This document shows positions 23,301-37,800 of a DNA stretch of 64,000 nt, piece after piece (the stretch's first letter is position 1; each line of letters starts with the position of its first letter). A program made the translations under genes and the position numbers. The stretch lies in contig JAJLRJ010000007.1 in NCBI GenBank assembly GCA_024195265.1, forward strand, positions 10,655,828-10,719,827, in the 5' to 3' direction. This stretch comes from Dendrophyllia cribrosa (lineage: Eukaryota; Cnidaria; Anthozoa; Scleractinia; Dendrophylliidae). The notes under the pieces are model-generated. The model was not told the DNA's origin, did no database searches, and saw only the letters and a list, made by a program, of their open reading frames with translations.

Positions 23301-26300
23301 AATTTGCACTCAAGATGATACCTGTTCTAGAAATAAGTCAATTTTTAACACCCTGTTCTAGAAATAATGGCTGCTGATAATTTGAAGCTTTCATGCATTC
23401 GAAATATTATACCCTGTGCTAGGAAATGTCTCTAAAATGGATATAATTATATCCCGTTCTAATTTCAAATTGCTGCTGATAATTTTAAGCTTTCATGCGT
23501 TCGAAATAGTATACCCCATTCTAGGAAACGTCTCTAAAATGGATACCTCTTCTAGACCAGGAGTCCCAAAATCAGGACCCCATTGGGCAGCACATACCCG
23601 TATAGGTATTTTGGGGGAGTACCCCATCCCCCGGATGAGAATGAGTTAACCCTTTAGTCGAATGCCAACAGACAAATACTCCTTTAGTTTTTGGTCTCCA
23701 TGCATTTCTTATAGAAGTAGTTGAGAGACCTTGGTAAAATATCAAGACAAAGTTTTTGTGATGATCAATTCCTTAATTCTCATGACCTCTCTGTTTGGAT
23801 ATGTACCAATATTACAAGGAGAAATTTGATGCCGATCACTTTTGGGACTCTTTAGGGTTAAGGGGGCAAACTATATTTAGCAGAGTTTGAGTTTTGCTTC
23901 TATTTATTGACATGTAATTAACCCCTCCACTCCCAGAGTCGACTATGGAGACATGTAGCATACACAGTAGTTTTATCTTTCGAGTCTGTGGAGGAAATCC
24001 AATGGTGTGACCATTTAAATGAAACCTCTTTGGCAGTACTTTTGCATGGTACCATTTGTTTTTCAATATTTTTCAAAATTAAATTTGGAATTTTTCTTGC
24101 ATTTTTATTTTTGGCACTCTTGGGCGTCAAAGGGTTAACCACTTTTAATTTTGGAGATGTTAATAACATGTGTACTTTATTTGACAGTAATTAACAACCC
24201 TTGTAACAATGATAAGAATTAATAGGAATTCCAATTTGAAAAACTACCATTGATTACAACCCGTGGGATTATTACCACATATTATGCAATGGCTTTCCAG
24301 CCTTCTGATTTGCTTATTCTTCACAGCATGGGGTAAATAATACTTTTTTATGATTAATGAAAGAGTTGAAGCCTACTGTGTTGTTATCTGATGTCAAGTG
24401 TTCACCCATTAATAAAATTTTGAATTTAATAATTTAAAATTAATCTGTAATTTTTGTGTTTTGATACACTTACCTAGCATTATTTCCATAAATATTTAAA
24501 ACAATGTGGATGTCTTTAAACCATCAATCTGTTCTGAGTAATTTTACATCCAAAATAAAACCATGATTATCAATTTAAAAAAATCAACTTTAAGTCTGTC
24601 TTGTCTGTCAGACTTCAGTATGTTTTATTAGACAGTATACAGTACTATAATGATGAAGGCAACATTGCTGAAAACTTAGTGACTTCCAATTAAAAAATTG
24701 AAAAATATTGTGATACCAACACAAAAAAATACTGAGTACTTCTGAATATATTATTGCTTTCATTTGAATGATCATGCACCTTAGAATTTCATTTGAACAA
24801 AATAAATTGGCTTTTGATTTTACTCTGGGAATAAAAGCTTTAAAAGCATTTCAAATTAATATTAATATTTTCCTAAATTTTGTTATTGTTACTAAAAAGA
24901 TGTTACACATGTACATGAAGCTATAAATCATTATTATATCCAGTTTTGATCACTTAAATTGGAATTGTATTTTTAGCATACTTATATATTTAAGAAGGGG
25001 GTTCTATCAATTATTAAACATGTCACACTGCATGGCCGGGATGCACATAAATGGCTCTTGGCAAAAGAAAGCAGTAGCGCAGAATCTGACACCAACTTAC
25101 AGTAGCCTCCTCCTCCATGATGGTCTCTGTACATTTCACAAAAAATATAACCTGTATGCTTCACATTGTACTGATCAATGTTTTTAAAAGGAAAAAATTG
25201 CATTTTGATCACTGTCTGATATCACGTCATATTCTGTTTTAGACACGGCCACCACTGTCAGCGACTCGGAGGCCAAAGGCCATGGACGTCGGCCAAGAAG
25301 GCGCACCACGGGAGGGTCAGATGTTGGAGGTGATGTGGAGAAGGCAAAGAGGTTACAACAAGAGCAGGGGCTTTCCAGTGAACATGATGCTCAGGCTACA
25401 CAGACACTGTCTCGTCAGCAAATCATCTCTATGGTGAAGAAACGGTTTGGATTGAAACCTGGAGAAGAAGGAGGCAATAAGCCAAATGGGATCCCAGAAG
25501 ATACACCGGTAAGACTTGTATAATAAGGAGTACGTGTGTTAGAATTATGCTATCTTAATCATTACTACTGTTCTGCCTTTCAGTGACATCAAACACTAAA
25601 CTCCACTTTTCTCTCTCTACCTAAAAGCGAATTATGTTCCATTAAACTGTTGGGGAAGCCCTAGCAAAATACTAGGAGAAACTTGTGAATGTAGATTATA
25701 GCATATATGTATTTAGAAGAAAAGGGGGCCAACAGTAAAGCTAATAAGAAACTAAGCAGCCCATCGAGATTTTGTGGACTTTGCTTCTTCAAACTCACCC
25801 CATATTTGTGTTTGCTGGTGCAATTTCAGCCGGTCGTTCATTTATTTCTAAGTATCCTAACAGCTGTTGAAATATGCCAGCAGATGGTGCTGAGCTGTTA
25901 ATGTCCCTGCTTGATGAAACTCTTGACTCTAAGAAAGGCATTATTTTTTATGGTATTTAATGCTAGAGGATTCATTCAAAGAAAAAAGTGCCTGAGGTCT
26001 TGAGTATGCCCGTGCAGATTGCAAGTCAATAATTTTTCTGTGATATTTACTATGGTCATGAGAGTCATGAGACAGGAAGACTCAGGCTGCTCCCAAAACC
26101 AATAAATAATTATTAGAATTTAGGATTTGCAGTATACTGCCTGCACTGCGCTCATGCACTGAGCACAACTCAGAACATGAATCCTTCTTTTATTAAGTGT
26201 AATAGCACCATGAAATGCACATTTTAATTAATGAAGATATTGTTATTTACTTTTTTGTTTCATCCAGCTTTATCCAACCAGACTTTCAAAATTTCCTTTT

Positions 26301-29300
26301 TCTGTCAAATGGCTTCAGGCCTCTTCTTGTTGTTTTGAAATTTGTGCAAAAAATGTAAAACATCGAAGCTGTTACTTTCAATGACAGTTAGTAAATAGAT
26401 GGTAAGCTGATGTATTATTAAGACCTTGTGCTTGAAATAAATATTTTAAATATCAAATGTGATCAGTGTGCAGATCCTGTGTTGACAGAAAAGTTTGAAT
26501 TACAGTTGTTTCATTTTGTCTTCCAAAGAATCAATTCTAAGATTGTTGCTTATTTTGGATTTATCTGCCTCAAAACAGTGGCAGCTTAACTCACAATATT
26601 GCTTAACTTAAAAAAAATCCAAGCATTTACAGGGAAAAATTAAAACAAACAAACTGGAGGTACCGCACAGGAAGTACTGCTTAATAGCTTTCATATGAAT
26701 AGCCTCACATTGAGATCATCAATCAAAGGTGTCAGCAACAACAGCTCGATCTTCACAATTCAAGAGTTTGAAAGTTTGCAGTTTCATGTTTTAGACAGCT
26801 GGTTGAAGAATATAAATAATTGACTACATAATCTTTGGATTTTTCTTGCATATTATTGTGTTTTTTAATCTCTGCCAGATTTGTCTTGCATGTTATTGTT
26901 TTTATAATAGTACAATTTTAATCCTCTTTTTCTAAAGTAATCTTCCATTGTTTTAACAGTGTCATAAATCACAGCCAGATTCACCCAACGTGAAATGCAT
27001 TGCATGTTAAGCCTTTGTAGTTTTAACATGCAAATTTAGTTTTACTCACTTGAAGTCTACCAAGGTTGTTGTTGAAGCAATCAAAATTCTCTCTAGTTTA
27101 TAATATTATTATGGAATACAGACCTCATATGTGCGGAGCTAGGGTATGTTCTTACACTATATACTATATTGATATTGACCTTTTAAGTGTGCCAAATGGA
27201 CATTGAACCCATTCTTTTAAATATCCACTTGGGAGACATTGAAAAACCAACAATTCCACAAGATAACTTTTGGTGCTTGACACCTTTCATTTCAATGATT
27301 TGTACACTTTAAGATTTAATCCACAGACTCAAAAGCTTTGAACCACTGAAGTACCGATTTGAGGTTTCTCTGTTACACTTTAAAGGAGGCAAAAGGGTTA
27401 TAAATGCAATCATGACAGTTCTTGTCAACATAATCATTTTTCATTTTTTTTCTAGCAAGAATCTATACTTCTTTACTGTGGTGTTTATTGCTAAGTTAAC
27501 TTAAGTTGGAAATTTCAGCAAGTACAGTGGAATTCTGATTTTTTAAACCTCCAAGGAAAACACTGAGAAATTGGTTTGAAAAATCAGTAGTTTGGAAAAT
27601 TGAGGGTGCCATTGAATAAAATCAAATCCAAATAATTGGGAGGTTCGAAAAATTCGAGAAATCGCCCGAGAAATTGGGGTTCCACTGTTAGTAGTGGTCA
27701 TATTTTTTACTTTTCTATTTTTAACAATTTTCTAATAATGTGGGATAAGCAAGTCGGTTTTTTGGGAACTCTGTTTTTAATAATTTTATAATCTTACATG
27801 TATTAATAATATTGTTGTTATAAAATAAGCATTTTTTCTGAGTTATTTTCATAAAATTACAGGACTGTTTGATGTTTAAGATTTTACTTTATTTTGAATG
27901 ACTCTGTAGATAGTGTAGTTATTTTACAAAAAATTAAAAAGAAAACAGCAAATGTGGAAAGTGTTTGCTCAGTTTAGAGTCACACTAATTCTCAAGCACC
28001 AGCTGTCTCATACCTCGGTCACAAATCCGTAAATTTGCCTGAGTGCTGTTGTTCAGTTAATTAACTAAACTCCCCTTACTCAAACATTATTAATTTTCCC
28101 TTGAGTGTTAAAAGTGTACCAGATGTGTTTTTGAGCATGTTAAAATAAAAAATTTTATCTGTTGTGGTTTAATTTTTTGTGGTAAAATTCAAACCAGTTT
28201 AATTTTCGTTTTCGTTTGTTTTTGTTTTTGGTAAAAAGTCTGAGACAAAGGAAAATAAAAATTAAACTTAAAATTTCAAAGCAGAAAAAAATTCAAACCA
28301 CAACATATCTACCACACATGATGATGCTTTTGACTTCGCTGATCCCAGCAGTACACAGGAAGGGTGTCATACACCCGATGTATATATGAACCTAGTCATA
28401 TGGCCTAGTTCGCCACGAGTCTCTCGTAGCTCAGTGGTTAGATCATTCGACCAGTGTGTGAACCTAGTATATGGCCTAGTTCGCCATGAGTCTCTCGTAG
28501 CTCAGTGGTTAGATCATCCGACCGGTGTGTGAACCTAGTATATGGCCTAGTTCGCCATGAGTCTCTCGTAGCTCAGTGGTTAGAGCATCCGACTGGTGTG
28601 TGAACCTAGTATATGGCCTAGTTCGCCATGAGTCTCTCGTAGCTCAGTGGTTAGAGCATCCCACCAGTATGCGGAAGGTCATAGGTTGGAATCCTGTCTG
28701 GGACTCAATTTTTTCTTTGTTCTACGCTCATGACACGATGAGCATCACATCTTTCTCATTTTCATTACCAACATTTGCCATCTTTCTTTATTTATCACCT
28801 CACATGACAATTTCGACATTCTGATCCTAGCAGTAAGCAGGACGCATGTCATACATGAACCTAGTATATGGCCTAGTTCGCCACGAGTCTCTCGTAGCTC
28901 AGTAGTTGGAGCATCTGACCAGTGTGCGGAAGGTCAAAGGTTCAATTCCTGTCAGGGACTCAGAAATTTTTCTTTGTCCCATGTTCACGAGACAAGAACA
29001 TGACATCTTTATCAATTTGTATTTTTTTCATATTTCTACAGCCAGCCATACCTCCACTTCCAGCATCGCCATCATCCCCTAAACAGCAGAGGTATGAGCT
29101 GCTGCTGGACAAACCAGGCACTTACCCAACACTGGTGAGGAAAGAGGAGAATCATGTGCCACACACCAACTCAACGCCAGGTAATTCCTGCTCTTGCAAT
29201 ATTCAATGTTTGAAACTGGTTATTTTGTATGTTGCTCAATGGCTATTTCTTATTTTTTTTATTCAAATAAATCACGTTATTTAAGTGTCAATGTATTAAG

Positions 29301-31791
29301 CACAAAAGTTCTAATTGGGACACTTTTTTTACATCCCCTACTGGAGATGGGACTGCCATTTCTATGTGGTTTTCTGAGCCGTGTGAAGGTCTAATCCGCT
29401 AGGGGGGGGGGTACTTTGCGAATTTTTGGGCTGGTGTGTGCCGCTGGGACTCTGAGACCCTTAACCTAAGCTAGACCATTTTAGCTGCATTTTGCAACCC
29501 TATTCTAGACTAAACACCAAAGAGCCCTACCCTATCCTAGACCAAAATTTTGAACGCTTTCTTTGTTATAGTTACCAGGGGTCAGTAAAAATGCTGTACT
29601 GCCCGCCGTACCGATTTTTAAATGCCATTTGTCATTAAACCTTGTCTAGACTAAATTCTTTACGCAACTGATCAGTTTCGCGGAAAATGATACTCTATTC
29701 AAGACCAAAATTCTCTGATTACTATACTCTATCCCAGACTAAACTGCCTTAAAACCATACCCAGATATCATAGTAGAGGTGGCACTATTGTCCTGAGTGT
29801 TGATCCGGCTGGCGATCGAACACGCAGATCAGCACTCAACCAACTGAGCTAACCTTGCCGCAGTTAGAATTTCATCTAGTACAAACATGAAACATTGCAT
29901 AATATTCATGACTCAATTTTTTTTTCAGGGGTTGTATATCTACAGTTTGGTGATGAGATCAAACGTGCTATGTTACCAGCTGGCCTGCAAGACATGTCAC
30001 AGGTCCAAACTTTGTTCAAACAAACATTCCCTGACAAGGTTAAGAACAATGGAGCAAACCGCAAAACAATCTATATCAAAGACAACTCTTGTGGAGTTTT
30101 CTATGAACTGGACAATGTCGGGTAATTCTGTGATCCTTTGTCGACTTTTGTTCTCTTGAAGTTTGTTGTTATTGAATGTTTTTAATAAATCAAACGTGTT
30201 AATGTATCACCATTCATGACAATTTTGATATTGCTGATCCCAGCAGTGCGCTTGAGGTGTGCTATAATAATATGAACCAAGTAAATGGCCTAGCTTGACA
30301 CAAATCTCTTGTAGCTCTGTGGTTAGAACAATCAACCAGTGTATGGAAGGTCATAGCTTAACAATTCCTTTTGGGGACTCAGATTTTTTTTCCTATACTT
30401 GTGACACCATGACCATTACATCTTTCTCATGTTACCTTTAGTTAGTTTATGGAATATTGTTATAATTAGTAGTAATCATGGATTATGGGAGTGCATTTGA
30501 GAGCACTCACTAGATGCATACCAGTTCTTTGACCGAGACAAGCCCCTGAAAGAAATGAGCAAAATAATGCTCCTATCACACAGGACAACCAACATTGTAA
30601 CAGGACACTAAACATTGTAACAGGACACCAAGATTAGGCTTGTGTTCTCCTCTCGTCGAATGCAATAATACAACCATTTTTAGAGCACCATTCTCATGAA
30701 AATGATTAATGGTGCTTTACAAACTTGATTCCTAGTTTCAAAGACCTGATGAGTCATCTTTGAAAAATGAAGACTCATATTTCTTATGTTTCTAAGCTAA
30801 AACGTTTGTCACACCTTTAATTCTGATGCAACATTTTGTTCTCAGTGACCTGTCAAACAAGTCACATCTCAAGGTCCTGGAGTCCAGGCCATTCCAGAAT
30901 GGCCCTGTCTCACCTCCCATCAGCAGCCCAACAGCTGTCCACACTGGTGCTCAAGTAACAAGCACACCTCTTCCAAACCACAGCTTTGTCCCTCCTGCTA
31001 ATGCCATTCACAGTGGCGGTGGCATCAAGTGTACTCGGACAACCACAATGACAAGACAAACCAGTGGAGGACCAAGTATAACCATGGTAACAAGAGTTGT
31101 TGACAATGGTGATCACGAGAACACATTGACACGTACTGCATTGTCTGATCATGAAGGGATGTCGCTGATGGACAAAAAGAAAGTTCCCTTGCCTGGACTT
31201 GGTACAACATTGAAACCAAGAAGGTACTGATTGATTCATTGTGGTAGTCACCTCGATAAAAAGAGATTTACGTGTTGAGTTTAGACCAGGGAGAATCATC
31301 ATTTTTACCGAAACCTTTTTTCCTTTCCTCAACAAACCATAAGTTTTGGACTTATAGTTTTCTGTGTTTCATTTTTTGATCCTGTACAATGCGATTTTAA
31401 CATTTCAGCATACATGATAGTCTGACTACTGTGATAGTAAGGGCTATTCATTTGCAGTTTTCTGTGGTGCAGTCTGTTTTGTAGTACTACATGTACTTTG
31501 TGTGGAGGTGCGGTGGGATATAGTGGTTAGCAATTGGACTTCAGATCTGAAGGTCTCAGGCATCGTGTTGCTTCCTTAGACAAGAAACTTTACTCCACAT
31601 TGTCTCTCTCCACCCAGGTGTATAAATGGGTACATTGCCAGTGTGTTGCTTCCTTAGACAAGAAACTTTACTCCACATTGTCTGTCTCCACCCAGATGTA
31701 TACCATAAATCCTCTATTTAGCCCCCTGGGGGCTTATTGATTCCAAGTGGTTTTTAGGGGTGCTTAATAAAGAAAGGGGGGGGGGGGGGCT

Positions 31792-31852
<61 letters not shown>

Positions 31853-34800
31853 GCATTTATTTAAACACGATAAAAATTACAGCGGAGCTCCAAAAAGTGG
31901 GGGGGGGGGGGGGGCTTATTTGAGAGGGGGGGGCTTAATAGTGGATTTACAGTAAATTGGTGCTGGTGACAAAATGTTGGAGGTAACCCTATAATAGACT
32001 AGCATCTCATCCAGCTCACTGAAATGGCCTAATTTTTGGAATTGAAAGGTTTGAAGCCTGGAGGGTACATGTAAGTTTCTAACCCAGTACCCACATTTAA
32101 ACAAGAAATAAATGGCAATAACAATTCTTTATTTCTTTTGTAGACCATCACGTGACCCAGTTGAGGATCAGCTTGACAGTCTCACTAACATGCTGCAAGA
32201 TGCGCTCAAAACGGGAAGCCAGGACAGCTTACCTGGCAAAAGCACAGAAGAAAGCCAGTCAAGTTCCCAGAGCAGCTTTATTGACCATGGTTCCACCGCA
32301 GAAGGTAATGAACCAAGTCATATGCAGGCGTTTAGGTCACGGTTCAGAAGCGATTCCGGAAACGAGTCCCTGTTGTCTGACGTTAGCCCGACTCCACCCT
32401 TAGAAGGTACACTGCTGTCTGTAGTAAGAGTCACGACATGGGAGAGACTTCTGCGCTTAAGTGCAATTCTTAATTCTTTCCTTTGTTGCAATCTAATGCT
32501 TACTGCACCTTTCAATAACATGCGAACTCTGACATTTAAGCCCCAGCTAATGTTTACGTTTTACACTGCTGTCAATCACAATTGAAGGGCCGAGAGCATG
32601 TCCAGCCTATATGACTTTTTAAGCCTTTTTCTATTTTTTCTCGCTCAGAATAGCTCAGAATAGCCTCATTTTATCGTACAACGAATAATATCACAAGCCC
32701 TTGTCGAATTTGCACTAACCCTAAGGAATTTGACCAATTTACCTGAAAAAAGCAGAGTTCTGGCCCTCCAGTGCTTTGACGGTACATTCAGAGCATAATT
32801 TCGAAGCCATTTGAAAGCAGTTTGGCCGTGAGAATACGCGACTGCAATACTTCTGACCAGTGCCAACAACTAAACGAAAATACCGTTATTTACGCACGCC
32901 TGGCTCGCTTATCTATCGTGAGCTCACTACGGCAATACATCGCCTCTGTAGCGTGTGTGTAAGCCAACGTGTATGAGGCCCGTCCGGTGATTGAAAGACA
33001 TCATTAAGTCCGGAAATCCTTGAGTCTCTAGCACTTCTCAAAGAAACGAGTCGTGTTTCTTGTCCTTCCTTGTGTCTGAAGCGCCATTTAGCGCTCGAGG
33101 TGAAAAACGGACCTTGGTCGGGAAGACGAGCCGGCGGGAAAGTCTGGAATCACTTCGGATCAGAAAAGGGGCAGCGTTGAGAGTTGTGGGCCATTTCCCA
33201 TCCCGTGCCGTGGTCGAAATGCCCGATATCCGAAGTGCTTTGAGACTTATAGTATTTTGCAATAACTTTCGGGTGGGAACTCCATTTCGGTTTTGTTGTA
33301 GGATTTCCCGACATGCTTTGCGACAGTGGTAGATGGGTCCGCTGTGCGTGGTCGGGCACTTGAAATACAGCTTTGGGCAGCTCGAAGTGAGTTGTTGCTG
33401 GCCGGCGGGAAGACGTTTTGCATTTGGAGTCTTTAATGCAACATTAAATTCGATCTAAAAGGATTTTGAAATCGAGATACGCGTTTTGATGCGTATCAAC
33501 CTTTTAATAATAAAACTTAGGCTGAAGTGAGCATGTGTTCGTCCGTGGTCTAGTGGTTTGGTCGGGGATTTGCGCTCGGACGGCTCCGGGTTCAAATCAC
33601 GCTCAGCCTCATTTTTTTTTTTTTTTTTTTCTTTCTTTCTTCGAACTGGACATTATGAAAGTGATTTACTTTTTTTGCGTTCGTCAAAATTTCTAACGTT
33701 TAATTTTACAAAAATATCGAACCGTGTCAGTGCGAAAACAGAAGCTTACCGCAATATTGCGTTACAATAGGAGCCTTTGATTGATTGATTTTTTTTTTTT
33801 GAATACGGTATTTCTCGAAAACGACGGAAAAAACAACGGAAAAAAATTCGGAACAATGTTTTGCAACTAATTTCTAGTTCACATGCCAAAATTGGACAAA
33901 TCTGAGCAAGAAAAAATAAAAAAGGCCTAAAAAGTCATATAGGCTGGACATGCTCTCGGCCCTTCAATTATGGCGACAAATACTGGACCCCTGAAAACAG
34001 AAACCGGTAAACAGGATCAAAATCCACCAATCACAACCCACAAACACGACCTTTGACCCTGTGGAGTAACGCATCCTTGTTTCCTGAGACGTCGGCCGCT
34101 ATGGTAATTGCAGCAGTTAAAAATTGAAACTGTTGGTTGTGTTTTAAACTTCAGAGTTCATGTGTTATCGAAAAACACAATAAAAGACTGACTTACTGCA
34201 AAGAGATTCATAATGTTTGATTGAATGGTCATAGATGTCTATCATTAATGTAAATAAATGGTATTTTAAGGAATACAGAAACTCAAAGCATAAATCATAA
34301 ATGAGGTCAGACATAAATTATTGATACCCCGGGCATAATACATTAAGCTGCATGTCTTCTGCATGATGCTTTATTTAAGCCAGGCATATTAAAGCAGATA
34401 CACTGTCTTTTTCTGTTTTCTCAAGCTTCTTTTTTTGTTTTGCTGCACGTTGCATGATTTCAATTGCTACTTTTAAAAATAATTATAAATAATTTATAGT
34501 TTTTCATAACCCAAAAAACAGATGACAATATTAGATGGCACCAGTACATACTGCGCAATTTAACAAATTGATGGCGGTTTTTTATGCATCTGTCCTGTTA
34601 TTGATGATAAATTTTGTCATAACATTGTCAAATTGCATAAAAAACCAACGTCAATTTGTTTTTTACAATAACAAAAGCTTAAACTGATGTTCAAACCAGG
34701 GGAGGAAATGCAAAATGCAATTGTCACAAAACTTGAATTTCATTGCTGTAATTCAAGATTCACGGGCTCATTTATTAAAAGTTTGAGTAGAGTTAGTCAG

Positions 34801-37800
34801 AAACGCATAGAAAAATTAGAAATATAATTCAAAACAAACCATTATTCTGGTTAAAATTATCTGCTGAAACACAGTTAAATTCACCTTCGGTAAAGCTTAT
34901 TTTCAGCGACAGCACTATATAAATCCTGCTCACCACCAATTTTCAGATCTGGATTCTCGACAAACATCTTCATCTTTCCACTTTAAGGTTGTGTTTTAGC
35001 TTCTTGAGGTTCATCACATCTATTTTGGATGATTTTCTCATTGGATTTGTGAAAGAATTCTCGCCAAATTCAGAATGCAGTGCTGAAAAGTTTGGCAAAA
35101 CTTTCGCTGATAGCATCAGTTTTATCCTTCTGTACTCTGATTGACAATAAAAATTAGCCAATTAACATGCAAGAATTTGCACAGTTGTTGTAAAAACTGT
35201 TGTGGTGCTACGTTACTATTGTGACAGTGCTTCAAATGGGCTTCTTAGATTACTTTCACTTCACTTAAACCAATCAGAGTCTCTACCTAGTACCATGTTA
35301 ACATTATGTATTAATTTTTCAGTATGGAACATCTGTAGCTATTTCTCTTTTGTCATCTGCTTTCAGAAGGTAATTTATTGTTATGTTGTTGACAAAAATG
35401 TTCTTACCCCACCCCACAGGAAAACCCAAACACATACCTGCCCCTCCACCAAGAGCGTCTAGTCATACAGTATCCAGAGAATCATCTTTAAAGTACAGTC
35501 AGACACTTCAAAGAGATTCACCAAGAGGAGCAAGGCGGGACATCACTCAGCAATACCAGACACAGACACTTCCATTGCCGTCCTCAAAACCAAAACGATC
35601 ATTAACAGACAGCCCAACACCTTTGTCATCAGGCAGTTCTTCTGCTTCTGGAAGCCATGCTTCAGTCAAATATGAAGGTTTGTTTACCAGGGTCAATACT
35701 ATGCACTTATTGACTGAGTGGGAGGGCCAGACGGGAAAATATTTGGCTCAAGGTCATGGCGTACGGACCGAGCCCAGCGAGGTCCATGCGCCATGACCGA
35801 GTCAGTCAATAAGTATTTTATAATATGACTAGAAAGTACAAGAATAGTCGTGCAGTGCGAGGTCACTTGAACTCGAGTGGAGCCGTACGGCTTTTTCCAG
35901 GCCGGCTCACGTCAACCCGTCTGACCCGCTCACGTCACCTTGCGATTCTATTTTCTGTAGGATTGCGTTAGCGGGGCCATACGGTCATATTATAAGGTAT
36001 ATTATTACAGGTATCTAATGCAAACTTGTGGCTTCCCATTTCTCTTCTGTTTGGTCAAAAGTTTAAGCATAGCCTTTTGGGCACCAGAAAATCCAGAAAA
36101 TGGTTTAACATAATTTTTATACACACTATTTCTTCCAAAGGTCAAAAAATTTTCAGTTGCAAACTTGCAGACTATTGGGGTATATATATCAAGAGTCCAT
36201 ATTGGGGGGGGGGGGGGGGGGGGGTGGGGGTAATGTTTTTGGTTCTTTGAGTCTATTTTTTTGCAAGTTAAGGGTGGGTGGGGGATAGGTAGTTTGCAAG
36301 CAGCAAGACAAAATCTAGTTAGCAAAATGTTTGCGAGTATAAAAATTATTCATTATTACAAACAAACAAGAAAAACAAATGAAAACAGACATGTTTAAAC
36401 ATGTCAAGAATTCTCAGCTTAAACAATCATAGTATATGCCATTTCCGAGTTGCGCTTTGCCTTGTAATCAAAGTGAGGCTTCGTGCACAATCTTTCATAA
36501 GAAAATGACTTTTTATTCAAATGCAAATACAACTCATTTTCATAGGAAAGGTTGTGCCTAAAGTCTTGTTTTGACAACGAGTGACAATGAGATATTAAGC
36601 AACTCAGACATGGCCTATTATATTCAATACTTACATTAAGTGATGTTCCACATAACTTCATTGTTCTGCGGCATTGCTCTTTCCCACATAGAATATCTTT
36701 GATTTCAAGAATAGGGGAAGAGCTGATGGTTCATAATTATATTTAATTATAAAAATAGCGAAAATCCATTTGCATCAAATAATTTTAGGAAATGTTTTCG
36801 TGCTTTACCAATCAGAATAGCAAAAGACAATAGTTAATAATTTTGCTTCTTTGATGAAGTTCCCCAAATACAATATCTTTTAAAACTTGCATGTTGTGCA
36901 ATTGGGTCTCGAATTACTTGAAACCTTAAAAAAATTAGACAAAATGCACCTTGAACCTTAAAATGCCCATAACGTTTATTTTTTTATTTTCTCATTTGAA
37001 TGTAAACACCACACAAGGAACCTCTGTGAAACAATTTCGCACTTTGCACAAAACTCGAATTTTTTATGAATATTTCAAATCTTCAAAATCCAGTTTTTTT
37101 GCGGTATACCCGTCCCGCTGTTAAGAAGGTCAACAGGCGCACATGTTCCTTAATCTACGTCACAGTTCCTTTGTTTGAAGTCACAAAAATGCAAGTTCCT
37201 TTGTTTGAAGTTATTTGTTCCTTAATTTACGTCACTGGTCCTTTGTTAACCGAGAGTAAAGTAAAGTAAAAAAGTAAAACTTATTTCAGCAGGGTGGCCC
37301 ATTCAGCTCGAAAGCTGGTATCCAGAGGGGCCCTGAAGAGAGGAGACTAATGCGAATGGTGGACCAAAATGGCTGCAAATTTCAAAGACTTTAAAAAATT
37401 ATAAAAAATTCACCTTTTGCTGAAATCAAAAAAAATTTTTTTGCAGATGTTCATTACGTGACGTGTAGATTTAGATACGAAAATAAAAAAAAGTTTATGG
37501 GCACTTTAACTTTTTAGCAGTTGTTGAGTCTTGGCCAATGAGATCACTAGTTGTAACATTGAAAAAAGTTAACATTCCATCATGCATTGCCGTTCAGCAC
37601 TATCCTTCTTATGCGGATCATTACTAAAAAATAATCTTATAATCATTGTCTTTGAAGGTCGTGTGAAAGATAAAAAAGGAATTGAGGTCAGAGCATCCTC
37701 ACTCCGTGGGGACATAAGAATGTTAAGAGCTGAACTAAACCAACTAAAACAGTTTCAGACCTTCCAAGCGCAGCAATTTGGGGAGATGATAAGAAATGCC

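Larger units (their letters stand above)
17589..25242 (+). other. SRCIN1-like intron 2 (7.65 kb)
   Basis: This long, AT-rich first large intron holds only repeats that I can name, listed separately: MITE copies at 21631, 23252, 23646 and 23918, a hairpin at 22233, a SINE fragment at 22845, and a (TTTA)n run near 20967-20998. From 17.6 to 21.6 kb I see no other element and no convincing exon. Long 5' introns often carry enhancers, but no such site can be shown from the sequence. Confidence 0.7.
25509..29041 (+). other. SRCIN1-like intron 3
   Basis: Holds fragments of the CCCTTTCACTCCCAGAG family near 26660-26715 and 27270-27400, a pogo-like MITE at 27533, a hairpin at 28158 and the SINE cluster at 28320-29020. 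The first 1.1 kb shows nothing else. Confidence 0.6.

Noticed and set aside
28417..28700. tRNA genes or a CRISPR array
   Set aside because: The tRNA-like heads lack box B (first three) and do not form paired stems. Near-identical 71-bp units without unique spacers do not fit a CRISPR array, and the genome is animal.
30910..31335. Minus-strand frame of 141 codons
   Set aside because: It is the antisense of exon 6 of the SRCIN1-like gene, whose splice sites and homology settle the strand.
33541..33612. A functional tRNA gene
   Set aside because: Box A and B are present, but the T stem (CCGGG against CACGC) and the acceptor stem do not pair.
36005..36325. Minus-strand frame with a proline run
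   Set aside because: The proline run is the translation of a poly-G tract in an intron.
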